The position numbers and the translations under genes were made by a program. DNA of 64,000 nt from Conchocele bisecta (Eukaryota > Mollusca > Bivalvia > Lucinida > Thyasiridae), in the NCBI GenBank assembly GCA_029237695.1, contig CM055266.1, forward strand, positions 5,838,064 to 5,902,063, in the 5' to 3' direction. This document shows positions 10,410 to 21,526 of the stretch, piece by piece. The stretch's first letter is position 1. Each line of letters begins with the position of its first letter. The notes beneath the pieces were generated by a model, which ran no database searches, was not told where the DNA came from, and was given only the letters and a program-made list of their open reading frames with translations.

Positions 10410-12951
10410 TTATACATAAATTCTTCCGTCAGGTGTAGCTATTAGTGTCATTGCCCACTCCCCGTACCTATCGGGTGGTTTCCGAACCCTTACAGGCCGC
10501 ATGTGTGGTGGCGATGGCAATTGTATGGCCAAGTGCGACTGTTCAGCGGCATGTACATTGGTTTCAGGGGACTGTACAGTTCTCTCTGCTCTCTGGGGAC
10601 TGTACGGTATGACCAACCGAAGCTGTATCAAGTTCTGTCACATATGGTATACACTGTACAGTGCGTGTCAGAGACGTGCTACCTGTACTGTACGGATGCG
10701 GGGTCGGCGATAACCTCCCACTACTGTGAAACGTCGTGTAATTTGGCACATTAGTGCATTATGACGTACATTATATGTCCCACTAGCACTGGGTATTACA
10801 GAAGCAGTGTGTTTACGACTGGTTCTGGCACTGTGTCGTCTGGCGGGTATTACATATTTGGGTACTGTCAACAAATCAGACTCGTCTGATGCGTCAGTCC
10901 CGGAGTCTGGCTTAGAACTGCCGTAATGTGGCGTGTGATCTTTCACACGACCTCTCTTACGACATTCTGGTCTAGTCACAACGTTTGTGGCATTGGACTC
11001 TGAACAAGGAATCGGCATAATCGGTAACAGTAGATTGCGATGGAGAGTAAGGATAGGACCTTTTTCAGATTGTTTTCGCACATGATAAACTTGTACATCA
11101 TTGTTAGGGATTCCGCTAACAATGTACTCAGACTTATCTTCAATCCCAAGAAAACCATTGATTGCAAGTCTGGGATGCCAACCTAACCTGAGATAATGCG
11201 GCGAGAATCCTGTAGTGTCATTGCGAGTCGCATTGTATGCATGAATTAAGGGAGCCACACACGTCTTCCAATCTTATTTCTGGTGTCCCTCAAGTGTTCC
11301 TAACATTTTGAGAAGTGTCTCATTAAAGCGCTCAACTTGGCCTTTGCCCATGGGGTGATATGGAGTTGTGCGTGATTTCTCAAAATGTGCAATGTTACAG
11401 AGCTCTTTAATAAGGCGACTCTCAAAATGTCTACCTTGATCGCTATGGAGACGAGCTGGAAATCCATAATGGCAGATGAAGTTTTATTACAGTACCTTTG
11501 CTGTAGTCTGTGCTGTCTGATTGCGTGTAGGAATATCTTGAGCATATATTGTAAAATGCTCCGTTATAACCATGATATCCTCGAAACCACCCTTCGAACT
11601 GTCTAGTGAAAGATAATCGATACATACCAACTCCATATGTCTGCTACTCGAAATGTTCACGAGTTCTGCACTGTATGCAGGGTACTTCTTTCTGCGGAGA
11701 CACCTACCACAGTTTGCTACCTTATTGGTGACATCTCGTTCAAATCCTGGCCAATAAAACCGCCGCCTGACCAACCATACACTCCGGTCTCGACAGTGGT
11801 GGCCTAAGTCGTCATGCAAACCTTGCGATGTAACACTGGCAAAACCAACTGCTGTACCGGATTGCCGTCTATCTCTGTATTGCGGTACAAAATGTTACCT
11901 TGCATATTCAGCTTCTTCCATTCCCGGAGATACTTTCTTACCTCCACGGTGCCATGGTGTAGTTCTAGTCTTGGTCGAATATCACTGGTAAGTAGTTCCA
12001 TCACTCTCGCTAGCGTCTCATCCTCTGATTGGGCCTTGTGCCAGTTAACGTTAGCAAAATCTGACTCGCTTACCTGCTCCCGTTCCAGTCCTACCAGTTC
12101 TGATGAGTCTGCGACCACTATACTTTCAATAAGTTGAATAGCTGATTTACTTACCAGTGCAGCATTACATACCGCTTTCACGACGTCTGAGAACATCTCC
12201 CTTGTCTCCACTTGCTGAGGACGTCGTAATAATCCGTCAGCGTCCTGTTAGACTCACAACAATTCCACGGAGTTCTCCGTTTTTTGGATGCTCTAGCCGC
12301 CTTGTTGGTCGGATGACCTGCCAACAGGTCATTGAGTGGCTTAACTATCTTTACATAGCCCTGTACAAACATGCGGTAGTAGCCCGTGAAACCAAGGAAT
12401 GATCCGAGTTCCTTTATGGACCTTGGTTCCCGCCATGTGGTCAGTGCCAATATTTTGTCAGGATCGGTATGAAATTGTTGGCACCTATGAGGGTGTTGAT
12501 AATGTCATCTACTCTAGGGAGACTGTGTGCATCTTTTATCGTGTTTGCATTCATTTTCATAAAGTGTAGACAAAATGGGAGGGACACATCTTTTTTCCTG
12601 ACCAATACAATTTTGGAAGAATATGGACTCTGGTAATGTTGTATAGCACCTGCGTCAATCATCTCTTTCAGATGTTGTCGCACCTCTTTGAACATTCCTG
12701 GTGGGATATGCCTATAAGATTCCTTAATCGGCTTATCATCCACCAGGCGTATGGCATGTTTCTCCAATCAATTCAGTGTTGCCTAAGTCGGTGACGGACT
12801 TTGAGAATATGCTTTCCAAACAACTGTTTAGTTTGTGCGATCTGATCAGTGGACAGATTCTCCTCACTAATCCGAACTCCAAGGTCGCCCAAACTAAAAT
12901 ATTAATCAGGCTCACCTGATATAGCATTATCCTTCTCATGTACAACTTCAC
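10410..12951 (-). pseudogene. Ty3/gypsy-type pol relic (reverse transcriptase to integrase)
   Basis: Read on the minus strand, the fragments appear in pol order. 12.95-12.44 kb: the reverse transcriptase N-terminal part, with KESYRHIPPGMFKEVRQHL and SPYSSKIVLVRKKD. About 12.45-12.26 kb: the post-palm segment SFLGFTGYYR. 12.21-11.80 kb: a linker. 11.82-11.69 kb: the integrase HHCC zinc-binding region (HHCRDRSVWLVRRRFYWPG, CGRC). About 11.69-11.30 kb: the integrase core, with SDQG and GKGQVERFN readable in broken frames. 11.26-10.67 kb: the core end and C-terminal part (AYNATRNDTTGFSPHYLRLG). 10.63-10.41 kb: a tail with RVRKPPDRYGEW. The catalytic YxDD region of the palm and most of RNase H are deleted, and several frameshifts separate the pieces, so it is inactive. 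No gag, protease or paired LTRs were found. Family level is secure; the clade is not. Confidence 0.85.
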
Positions 12952-13009
12952 TATGTACAGAGTTCACCTGCATCGTAGTTGATTATTATAACGAGGTCAT
13001 TACCTTGAC

Positions 13010-14378
13010 CTCATTCAAACAATGTGTAGTGAGATTTACCCGCCTTATCGATCAGCAGCAGGTTGATTCTAAGCATATCATCTGGTTACTTGCTGAGCTG
13101 GTGGACGATGACACCTTTGTCCCATCCGAAGACGTTTATGGCCAGGTTGTTCTGTTTTTCGAACCTTGAGATCTGTGAGATGGGTGTTGGGGTATCGATC
13201 CCTCTGAAATCAAGACCATCCTGAATGGGATACTTGAAGGGTCTGTCCACATGGTCATGAGCAGGAAACGGGGCTGACTAGAGTGCCCATCTGAGACAGT
13301 GGTCATATTTGTTTTTAACATTAATTACGAACTGTTTATGCCCTATTGACGCTGGTAGTGGGATGTAGGAACCCCCTCTCAGTTGCTGATACCTGGCGAT
13401 ATCCACCAATATAATGGTGACTCTATCAACAACCCATCCTGAACCTTTCTGTGACCATTTTTCTAGCATCTCCAGGAGGCGGGGGAAGGCCTTGTCTATC
13501 TCCTCGTTGATATGTAGAAGAGCCTCCTGCGTATGGCGGAGCACAGCGTCTGTGTACTCCTCATTACCATCTGGTCCGTCTTTTCGAAGCTGCAGCCGTT
13601 GAGACCCTGGATCTCTTCGACGAGTTTCTTGTGGATCTGGGGGCATCCAGGAATGCTCTTGGGTCTGCGGCAAGGGGTGACACTGGGGGAATCCGTCTGC
13701 CAGCCCATCATAAACTTTCCTATCAGTCAGGGGGAATGCATGAAGACCAGTCCATCTGTCTTTTTCCTGTTCGAACAGCTGTATGATCTTCTGGTAGTTC
13801 GGATTGATTTATGAGGGGGCATAGGGACAAACTCCTTCTGAATGACCTTCCGTTTCCTTTGTACGCGTAACCGAGATTTCGTGGAAGGCCGGTAGATGTT
13901 TGCAGCGGCTGGAAGTATGGGCTTGAGGAGTTGCATATTCACCTCTTCCGGAATGGTCTCATCCATGACGTCATGGAGAGGCGCGGGTGCATGCATTTCT
14001 GCAAGCAGCTACTCAATGAATGCATCCATAGTAGCCAAGCTGGATGGGTATACCTAACAGGGCACATGTTTCTAATTGGAAATTTCTATTGCCGCCAACC
14101 TGGGAAATTCTTTTTGGATGCCCTAGCGCTCTGCATACAATCTCGCTTGAGCGCGCGAGGATACATACACCCCTGGCAGAGCAGATAGCTATGTTAACAC
14201 CTCTGCCACACCCAGTACACGGCTGCGTTCCTGGACCTTTCCGCAGCCTATCCAGATGCACCTTACAATACTCACCCAAACAGCTCATACCGCAGAACTC
14301 TGTGGAGCCCAGAATGAGCCACTGGCAATTGTTGTTACCCATTGCCCCAGGTATGTATAAAAGGAGGCCCCGGCCCAC
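13010..14378 (-). pseudogene. Polinton/Maverick-like polymerase N-terminal region, broken
   Basis: On the minus strand the upstream part (14.38-14.01 kb) has a cysteine/histidine cluster: CQWLILGSTEFC, SCLGEYCKVH and PCTGCGRGVN. Downstream (13.67-13.28 kb) is a region with GSGWVVDRVTIILVDIARYQ, SYIPLPASIG and VINVKNKYDHCLRWAL. After a frameshift (about 13.26-13.01 kb) come FRGIDTPTPISQISRFEKQ, NVFGWDKG and INLLLIDKAGKSHY. This motif order matches my recollection of the N-terminal region of protein-primed DNA polymerase genes of Polinton/Maverick elements and related proteins. The exonuclease and polymerase domains are absent, as are integrase, protease and capsid genes. It abuts the Ty3 relic in the same orientation. 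The assignment is by recalled motif pattern only. Confidence 0.55.
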
Positions 14379-15375
14379 TTATGGTAGAGTGCACTTGCTC
14401 CGATCGAGTTCCAAGTACACCACCGTGGTCATCGCCCAGACATGTCCCCCGCCGCCCACCATACTTTGCGTAGCATATCGTTTGTTATTCCAGTGCATAG
14501 CTACACGCATACATAACTTCCTGGTCAGAGAGCAACAGACAAATCCGGCTATTAGCACCTACCCAGGCCATCTCAGACAATGACATTTCGAACGATGAGT
14601 TTAAGACTATCTGCGATGAATGGGACAGGTATCAGACAGGCCACCCGCCCACATATGCTGGCAGACGAAGATGTAAAAGAATAAAATCGTCGTCCGCGGC
14701 CACGAAGAAGAGAGAAAATAAGTTTTACACCGTTTCCATAGTACACTCCTGGAGTTCTGAGTGCACCACCGTTTGTTATATCGACATTCGGCATATTTCT
14801 GGCGCAGTTAAACGGCGGTCGTATTTTTACCTTAGCAGCCGGTCGGCCATATTGTTTCCGGTCTGCCATCTTGTTTTTGTAAGCGGTGCTTTGCTAGGCT
14901 GGAGATTTACTAGCTTAAAAAAGTTGATCGGGACCGAGTATCCGTAGCGCGGCGACTTAGATCACTCGACTACCGAGCCAGCTATGAAATACATACATAA
15001 ACCCGGGAGCTATATATAAACACGACCTATAAGCTTTGTGTTGTGCAATGTACATATATATGTACGACTGGCCGAGATAACGGACATAATTATACAGTTG
15101 AGCCTCTCTAAACCGGACACCGTGGGGATCATACTGCCCAGCAGCGTCTGTTGTTCCGTCGGCGCCACCTTATAAAACATAAAACTTTCAGACAAGAGAT
15201 CATTTTATTACGTTTGCACTTGCTGTGGGCTTGTACTTTGCTGTAGTGAACAAGCGACATGGGTGCACTGGGGGTTGGTGTAATGCGTTGGGGTGTGGGC
15301 CGCCCGTGGGGTGTCAGCGATGTGGGGGGGGGGGGGGGGGCGGGTCTCCAGGGCTGAAGTGGTCCAAACCCAGCA
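14379..15375. other. No recognised gene; TATA-like motif, Tigger-like end and G-run
   Basis: A TATAAAAGG motif lies at 14355-14363 on the plus strand, but the ORF after it ends within 30 codons. AAGATGGC/GCCATCTTG words occur near 14.86 kb. A Tigger-like terminus (GAGCCTCTCTAAACCGGACA) lies at 15101-15120 and a 17-base G run near 15325-15341. Confidence 0.35.
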
Positions 15376-15639
15376 TTGTTTACACTACTACCTGAAAAAA
15401 TCATCAAAAAATACATACAGAGAATAAATAGTAATGTCCGTTAACATTTTAAGGAAACACGGTTATCGCCTCTGATATCAGTGTAGAAATTTACGTCTGA
15501 TATAAAATGTATAATAATGCCAATCAATACCTGGGGTAATGGTGAATGAATGTTTATTTGGCCAGGAAATGTAATATCTACAGAATATTCAAAACTATCT
15601 GTCTCCCTATATTATAGCCTACTGAGTGGGCAGGTACCT
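15376..15639. mobile_element. Kolobok-like TTAA element, right part
   Basis: It matches the right half of the intact element at 37.35-37.87 kb (in opposite orientation): AAAAATACATACAGAGAATAA, GTTAACATTTTAAGG, AATAATGCCAATCAATAC, GAGTGGGCAGGTACCT, then TTAA at 15640-15643. The left half is missing or replaced. Confidence 0.6.
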
Positions 15640-15643
15640 TTAA

Positions 15644-16406
15644 GACGTAGTTCCCGTGTTAGTCGAGCCGAATGAGGGATCGTAGCTAGTTATATGCCAT
15701 TTAATTTATTTATAGAAATACGGTCCAAAGTGTGTATTTTAGGGCCTTATTGCTTGTGTAAAAAGAACGAATGTTGTGAAAATGAATTGATATAGTGATT
15801 TCGACTAGTGTTGATCCGAATCATCCTACATATCAATGCAATCTTATCCGGTACTACATTATTTGCCAGATTCATATTTTCATATTTATTGTTATTGCAA
15901 TCAGTGTAGACTCAGAACAGACTGCACAGATATGTAGTCGGATCTGGGTCTACTCTGTTTGCAAATTTCAATTTCTGTGCTATTCAGTAAGAAATAAACG
16001 CTGAAATACAGCATAGGACCGGATCTTTATAAATAGATTTGCAAAGGGAAATAACTAGCTACAATCCCTCATTACAGATGAACATTGCATTAGAATACTA
16101 CTAACGTGTTCCGATTGATTTGATTAGATGACGATGTGAATAATCGTTACCTGTATACACGTTGTCATCCCAACACTTTCCATAATTTAAGAGGGCGACC
16201 AAAATGGTGGTAAAAATTTACAAAATCTGATATTGATTAATGAAACCTAATTTTCAATAAGATGTTCGGAATGGGATTTCACTTGGTATATCAAGTTACC
16301 AAGTAAATTAACGTTTATTTTTACGGTATACCGATGGAATTCTAGATGGTTTTATAAGAATGAAATTAATTTACCGAAGCAGATTACAGAATTTCATAGA
16401 AATTTC
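15644..16406. other. No recognisable feature
   Basis: AT-rich. A GTGTAGACTCAGAACAGACT stretch near 15.90 kb may be a very decayed piece of the GATCAG-rich MITE. Nothing else was seen. Confidence 0.3.
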
Positions 16407-16959
16407 GAGGGCTTGGCGCAAAACTAGTCAAACTTCATTTTTTCAGAAAATCATTTTTTTACAAATTTTTAATAATTGTGTTGAAATACACGTTCTGTGA
16501 ACAAATTAATTGCCAACGCCAATTAATTAGTACGTTAATGAGTCGAAAACGAAGTAGTCTATCTCAAGTTGACCAATATCTTACACGCAATTCTATGCTA
16601 ACTTGAGTTGGACTAGTATTGCGCTGAAATATCCAATGTGTTAATTAATCTCAGGTAGTATATCTGTACTTGGACTAATTTTGCACTGAAACAAATAGTA
16701 ATTCAGAACAATTAACAATAGCAAGTACTATCGTGGTAAATAACACAGACTATAAATTGTTTTAATGTGTGGTTAAGAAATATAAATTCGCTTTTGAATA
16801 TAAAAAAATATTATTCCGAGCAAACATTCCTAATAACCTCCAATGTTGGGGGAACAAAAAGAATTGTGTCAAATTATAATATTCCATATGTTATACTTTT
16901 AATCAAATTCAATATTTAAATGTATTTATGTAATTCCAGAAAAATCTCATTTTAATTAA

Positions 16960-17035
16960 TAGTAACTGTCCAGCCCATCCCCGAGTACTAGTGGTACCCA
17001 ATTGTACGAGGAAGTCCTGTCCAGCCCATACTTTA
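16960..17035 (+). repeat. GTCCTGTCCAGCCC direct repeats, left block
   Basis: Two ~50-bp units with CTGTCCAGCCCAT, a GAGTACTAGTGGTACCC segment and AAGTCCTGTCCAGCCCATAC. The same unit recurs about five times at 18.71-18.96 kb on the other side of the transposase-like relic. Confidence 0.6.
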
Positions 17036-17254
17036 AAAGACCGAAATATCTCCTCCATCAAAAGGAGAAGAAATAGTACTCCTTTAAAACCTGTACTACA
17101 TCCAAATTCATTTATCCCTGAAAATGTTGTAACAGTTAATACTGTAAACTCCAATAGGTCTGATAAAACCATGTCTGCCTCATCACAGTGTGAAGCTGAT
17201 CAAACTAACCTAACCAGGGCAATAGTGAAGATACCCAAAGAGAAAGTCCCCCTG

Positions 17255-18678
17255 TAAAAAACGTAAACAAAAAGGTAGAAAGAGAACCCGGAATGAGGAA
17301 ACTTGGCAACGAAATGCAGCAAAGCAGTCACGAAACTCTGGCCGTAGGTACACAGGTTCAGGCAACAAAGCTAAGCGAGCTAGGGTATTGGGAAAATGGT
17401 GTGGCTAAGCATGTCGGTACAAATGTCATTAGCAATTTCATGAAAATGACAGACAAAAGATATTTCATGACTTTTGGAATCTTGGTGACATAATTAGGCA
17501 GAGAGACCATCTCTCAAACTGGGTAAACTCTACACCTAAAAAGGTGTCAACAAGTAAAACGTCCTCAAACGCAAGAACTCAAGGAACTGATAATGTAAGG
17601 TAGACGGGGTATATATCAAAATATGCAAAACATATTTTATCGCTACCTTGGATATAAGTCAACAGATGGTTGACACGGCTTTGAAGAAAGGTATCAAGAA
17701 GGAAAACAATTTGTCTGGTATTGTTTCACCTGATGGGAGAGGTAAACATGACAATTTACACAACAAAGTGCCCGAAGATCAAATTAATCAAGTTAAGAAT
17801 CATATAAACACATTCCCACGAGTCGAATCCCATTATTGCCGTAAAGACACTTCAAAGAAATACTTGGAACCAGGTATCAGCATACCAAAACTATGTAACC
17901 TGTACAAAACGCATTGTCAGGAGATGTACAGCCTGTGTCAATATACTATTACAGGCATATGTTTGATACATCTTTTAATATAGGTTTCTATTCGCCAACC
18001 AAGGATAGATGTGATTTTTGTGCCAGATATGAAAATGCATCTGAAGATGAAAGAAGCGATATGCAAGATGAATATCAGAACCAAATTTGTTATGTCCATG
18101 TTTTGTTTCGCGAAACAAGAACAAGGCTTTGAAAAATTTGCGCACAAATTTTTGGAGAGAGGGCATACACAAAATGAAAATGATTCCATTCATGCTGCAA
18201 TTGAGAATGCCAGCCGCGGACAATTAATATACACAACTGCTCAATGGGCTGATAAAGTAAGAGCTGCCCGAAAAACAAATCCTTACCATGTGGAAGAGTT
18301 GGATTCTCAGGAGCTCTCCAAGCCATACCAAATTTTGATTTTGATTTAGATGGACAAAACGTACGGTGGATGAAAATAAAAACTGTGTCTTTCGATGAAA
18401 ACAAGAATGAAATTGTTAAACTAACTTACAACTTTACGTCAGCAAAAGCAAATCTTGGTGTTACACGATCTAGTGCAAGAGCAGGCCGGTCTAAGAAACA
18501 AGGTATTCATTTCCAAACCCTCAAGAAATTGTATTCCGAGAGTCAACCCCCAAAGCTGACCGTGGCCAAATACAAGGCATTGGTTCAGTTATGTTCAACG
18601 AATATAATACCAAAATTGTATCACCAATTTTTTCTTTCACTGCGACACAGATCAGAATCTGATAGTGATTCGGACTGA
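17255..18678 (+). pseudogene. Broken multicopy transposase-like gene
   Basis: The reading frame is split by several frameshifts and stops. Segments in order: a basic N-terminus (about 17.26-17.36 kb); KIFHDFWNLGDIIRQRDHL (17.46 kb region); PDGRGKHDNLHNKVPEDQ and NTFPRVESHYCRKD (17.73-17.86 kb); YYRHMFDTSFNIGFYSPTKD then RCDFCARYENASEDE (17.94-18.05 kb); ERGHTQNENDSIHAAIENAS and QWADKVRAARKTNPYHVEEL (18.16-18.30 kb); and a C-terminal part with LTVAKYKALVQLC, IIPKLYHQFFLSL and an acidic SDSDSD end. I recall this pattern from large families of uncharacterised transposon-like proteins in cnidarians, arthropods and molluscs. The central region that should carry the acidic catalytic residues appears deleted near 18.12 kb. 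Inactive. Confidence 0.6.
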
Positions 18679-18708
18679 GCTACTATGCATTGAATGACAA
18701 GCCATTGC

Positions 18709-18965
18709 ATGAGTCCTGTCTGTCCCATCTGACGTTACCCAGGACAGGGCATCAATGGACGATAGTCATGCCCGGCGCATTCTAGAGTTGTTGAGGGAGT
18801 CCTGTCCAGCCTATCTCTGAGTAGTATCCCATTGCAAAAGGGAGTCCTGCCCTGGACCATCCCAGTGTATAGTACCCCATTGATTGAGTCCTGTCTGGCC
18901 CATCCCAGAATACTATCCTTAGTGCACGAGGGAATCCTGTCCATCTCGTCTGAAACTACCAAGGG
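18709..18965 (+). repeat. GTCCTGTCCAGCCC direct repeats, right block
   Basis: About five units of 45-60 bp, each with AGTCCTGTC, a CCAGCC/TGGCCC core, CCCATC and an AGTACTATCCCATTG-type segment. They follow the stop codon of the transposase-like relic and match the two units before it. Confidence 0.65.
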
Positions 18966-19904
18966 TAGAACACCGGCCGGCCATCCTTGTGTATCCAGGC
19001 TAGGACACTGTCTCAGTATGATTATTAGCAGCTTACAGTATTGTTGTAAACAATCTGTATTTTTATATCCATGTTTAGTAAATCAATAAAATATGTAGTA
19101 TTATTCGAGTTATTGATTGCTTGGAGTACGGTACCGATATAGTTAAATTTGAAATATTTTAACTGATCAATTGTCTCAGTTGAAGAAAATGTTTTGATAA
19201 AAATATTGCAGATTAATATAACCGATTAACATTGTACTGCTGTCTGAGACTTTGACAAATGATTCCGAGTTCAACTATTTTAATTTTGTCTCTATTACAT
19301 TGAAATTAAGCAATATGACGGTCTTTGTGACGTTGGAATTTATTTGCATAACTGAGGTAGTCTGAAATATGTAAATATTTCATTTATATTTCAGTGCAAT
19401 AATAGTCTTATCTCAATGCACTGCTGTATTTCAGCAAATATTTAGGAGCAAACCAAGTCTAACTTGAGATAGACTACTTTTGCGTTGAATATTTCACTGC
19501 AAGGGAGTCGAACTGAAGTTGGACTAGTCTTGCACTGACAAATTCAGCGCAAAAGTAGTCTAACTCATCAAAAACATATTTTAAATTAAATTAATTGTTT
19601 TTAAAGTTGATCAATCAATTTCTTATATTAAATATACTAAAACTCTGAATGTTCAGTTGTTTGCCTCTCCTGAACAATTTGCAAAAACCTAGTTGGACTA
19701 GTTTTGCGCTGGGCCCTCAATATGTTCACTATCAAATTTAAACTATTCAAATAGTAAGATGTTTTTCCTATTGTTTGTTTCAATTCAAGATGGTGTCCAA
19801 CCTGGCTGACCACAATGTATTGAACATAAACTCAAACGAGGTACTTTATATTAAAGCAATATGAACATGTGAAACATATGACTACACATCATTTCAATAC
19901 AAAC

Positions 19905-20002
19905 GAGTCCGGTTGTATGTCACGGTACGTAACTCACTATGGTGAAAAAATGTGTATTCGTGCCCGGCTAGCTCAGTCGGTTAGAGCTATGGTACGGTAA
20001 GC
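19905..20002 (+). repeat. tRNA-like A-box fragment of the TRIM/SINE family
   Basis: TATGTCACGGTAC followed by CCGGCTAGCTCAGTCGGTTA matches the unit at 21.66-21.76 kb in the same order. The A box TAGCTCAGTCGGTTAGAGC is intact, but the sequence breaks off into the next element before any anticodon arm or B box, so it is not a tRNA gene. Confidence 0.55.
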
Positions 20003-20325
20003 CATAGATACGTTCCAAATGACGTCCGTAATGTTGCGACAAAGCAATGATGTTTGACGTTCACGTCCTTTCGCATCTAGTTGAAAATCTCCACGGGGAA
20101 AAATAATTTTAATCCTAGCAATAAGATTATTATAAATATGCCATATAACATGTTCCTGTTCTTTGCAAACACTTCATACTACCAAACGGGAGCTCATTCT
20201 GACAATTCCAGTAATTTTAATAAGCCACGGACGCTTCTAATGACATTTAAAACTTGTTGACGTCAACGCCAAACCATCGTTGCTTTGTCGCGCCATTACG
20301 GACGTCATTTGGAAAATCTCTATTT
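20003..20325. mobile_element. MITE with ~45-bp inverted repeats
   Basis: The left end TTCCAAATGACGTCCGTAAT, followed by GCGACAAAGCAATGATG, is mirrored at 20.26-20.31 kb (CATCGTTGCTTTGTCGCG, ATTACGGACGTCATTTGGAA). No coding content; no exact TSD identified. It sits inside the tRNA-like fragment above. Confidence 0.75.
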
Positions 20326-20593
20326 TATTTATTTGACATAACGTTGGCGCGTAATATGAATACGTAATTAGAGTGAGGCGGCCAGCCAATCAAATGAGCT
20401 CCAGGTGTTATGAAATGGGTTAATCGAGGCCATAACAAGGATTTCGTGTGATAACAATAAATACTGCATAAATAAATAGTAAATTCGCGCCCAATAAATG
20501 GTGACTGCTCTGTCTTGATGTAATGATAACAACCAAGGAGCCGATACATCGAATAGTACACTGTTTATGTTTTCACTGTATTTATATGATCAT

Positions 20594-20857
20594 ACGGAGC
20601 CCCGCAGGTGACGTAGAATTCTGTTTGTATTAATTCGTTCCCATGAAATAACAATTCGTTCCCACGAAATAACAATTAGTTCCCTCAATTTAACATTTTT
20701 TTCCCACGAAATAACAATTCGTTCCCACGATATAACAGAATTGTTAATTCCAAGGAACGAATTGTTAAATTGAGGGAAAGAATTAATAAATTGAGGGAAC
20801 GAATTGTTATATCGTGGGGAGGAATTAAAAAATCCACGTCCGCTGCGGTCTCTAAGT
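20594..20857. mobile_element. Palindromic MITE built of ~23-bp GTTCCCACGAAATAACAATT units
   Basis: The left half repeats ATTCGTTCCCACGAAATAAC four to five times. The right half carries the same word inverted (GAACGAATTGTTATATCGTG, TTGAGGGAACGAATTGTTA). Outer ends are imperfectly mirrored (GGAGCCCCGCAGGTGACGTA versus CGTCCGCTGCGGTCTC). Confidence 0.65.
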
Positions 20858-20911
20858 ACTACTCTCAGTAATTTATCCCACCCTTGATACCCGAACCATC
20901 TCTGGTTTTCC

Positions 20912-21526
20912 TATTAACCCAGGGACAAAACTCGGGTATTACGGACGAAGTTAACCCAACTTTTCTGTCTGTAACGTAGGGCAAAGAACACTATCAACAT
21001 TAAGAACAACTAACTTTTATCGGCGTCCGGTTTAGAGAGGTTTCACTGAATATGTACATGTATGTGTCATGTTCGTGCTGGTATCCGTTTGAGTACGGGG
21101 ACGTGGGACTGGGGGTGAGGGGTTGCGCCGAAATTACAATATTAGAAAATAAACGCATACATTGGTATTTGAATGAAATACACACATTCTGGCTAGAAAC
21201 GATATTTTATTACTATTTAAAGTCGGTAAGAAATATAAGCATGATATACAAGCCGTTAACATATTTACAACGGAAAATAGGTTGTACATGGACACTAAAT
21301 AAGTATATATTATATGTCAGGTACCTTTCCTCGAATTGACCAAATATACACTGCCTGATAAGAAAATAATAATCAGGCATTGACGCACAAAATGGTGTAA
21401 ATCCGTATGCACAAAATGTTTTCGCTTATGTTTTGATAGTCGACTGACGTCACGTGATGTACCGAATGACCTCAGTGCGCTTACATAATGCACAAAAGGC
21501 TATGTTTCTTTCAACAAAAACAACCA
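20912..21526. repeat. Duplicated block, copy 1
   Basis: It matches 25652-26175 nearly base for base: ACTCGGGTATTACGG, GGGCAAAGAACACTATCAAC, GTCCGGTTTAGAGAGGTTTC, GAGTACGGGGACGTGGGACT, TCTGGCTAGAAACGATATTT, GTGTAAATCCGTATG, ATGTACCGAATGACCTCAG. Copy 1 has about 90 extra bases near 21.30-21.39 kb. Both copies run straight into the left end of a TTAA element. Confidence 0.8.

Larger units (their letters stand above)
16407..19718 (+). mobile_element. 3.3-kb DNA transposon, superfamily unassigned
   Basis: The ends form a 28-bp imperfect inverted repeat. The left end starts GAGGGCTTGGCGCAAAACTA; the right end, read inward, starts GAGGGCCCAGCGCAAAACTA; 24 of 28 positions agree. Inside each end, the words TTGGACTAGT, TTGCGCTGAAAT and AGTAGTCTAACTC recur in both orientations (16.55-16.69 kb; 19.38-19.57 kb), as expected of transposase-binding subterminal repeats. 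The centre holds a degenerate plus-strand gene flanked by copies of GTCCTGTCCAGCCCAT. No clear target-site duplication was found, so the termini could be off by a few bases. Confidence 0.7.

Noticed and set aside
14044..14583. 179-codon plus-strand ORF
   Set aside because: Lies mostly opposite the cysteine-rich minus-strand relic; composition matches an antisense shadow.
19963..20002. tRNA gene starting GCCCGGCTAGCTCAGTCGG
   Set aside because: Broken after the D arm by another element; no anticodon or T arm.
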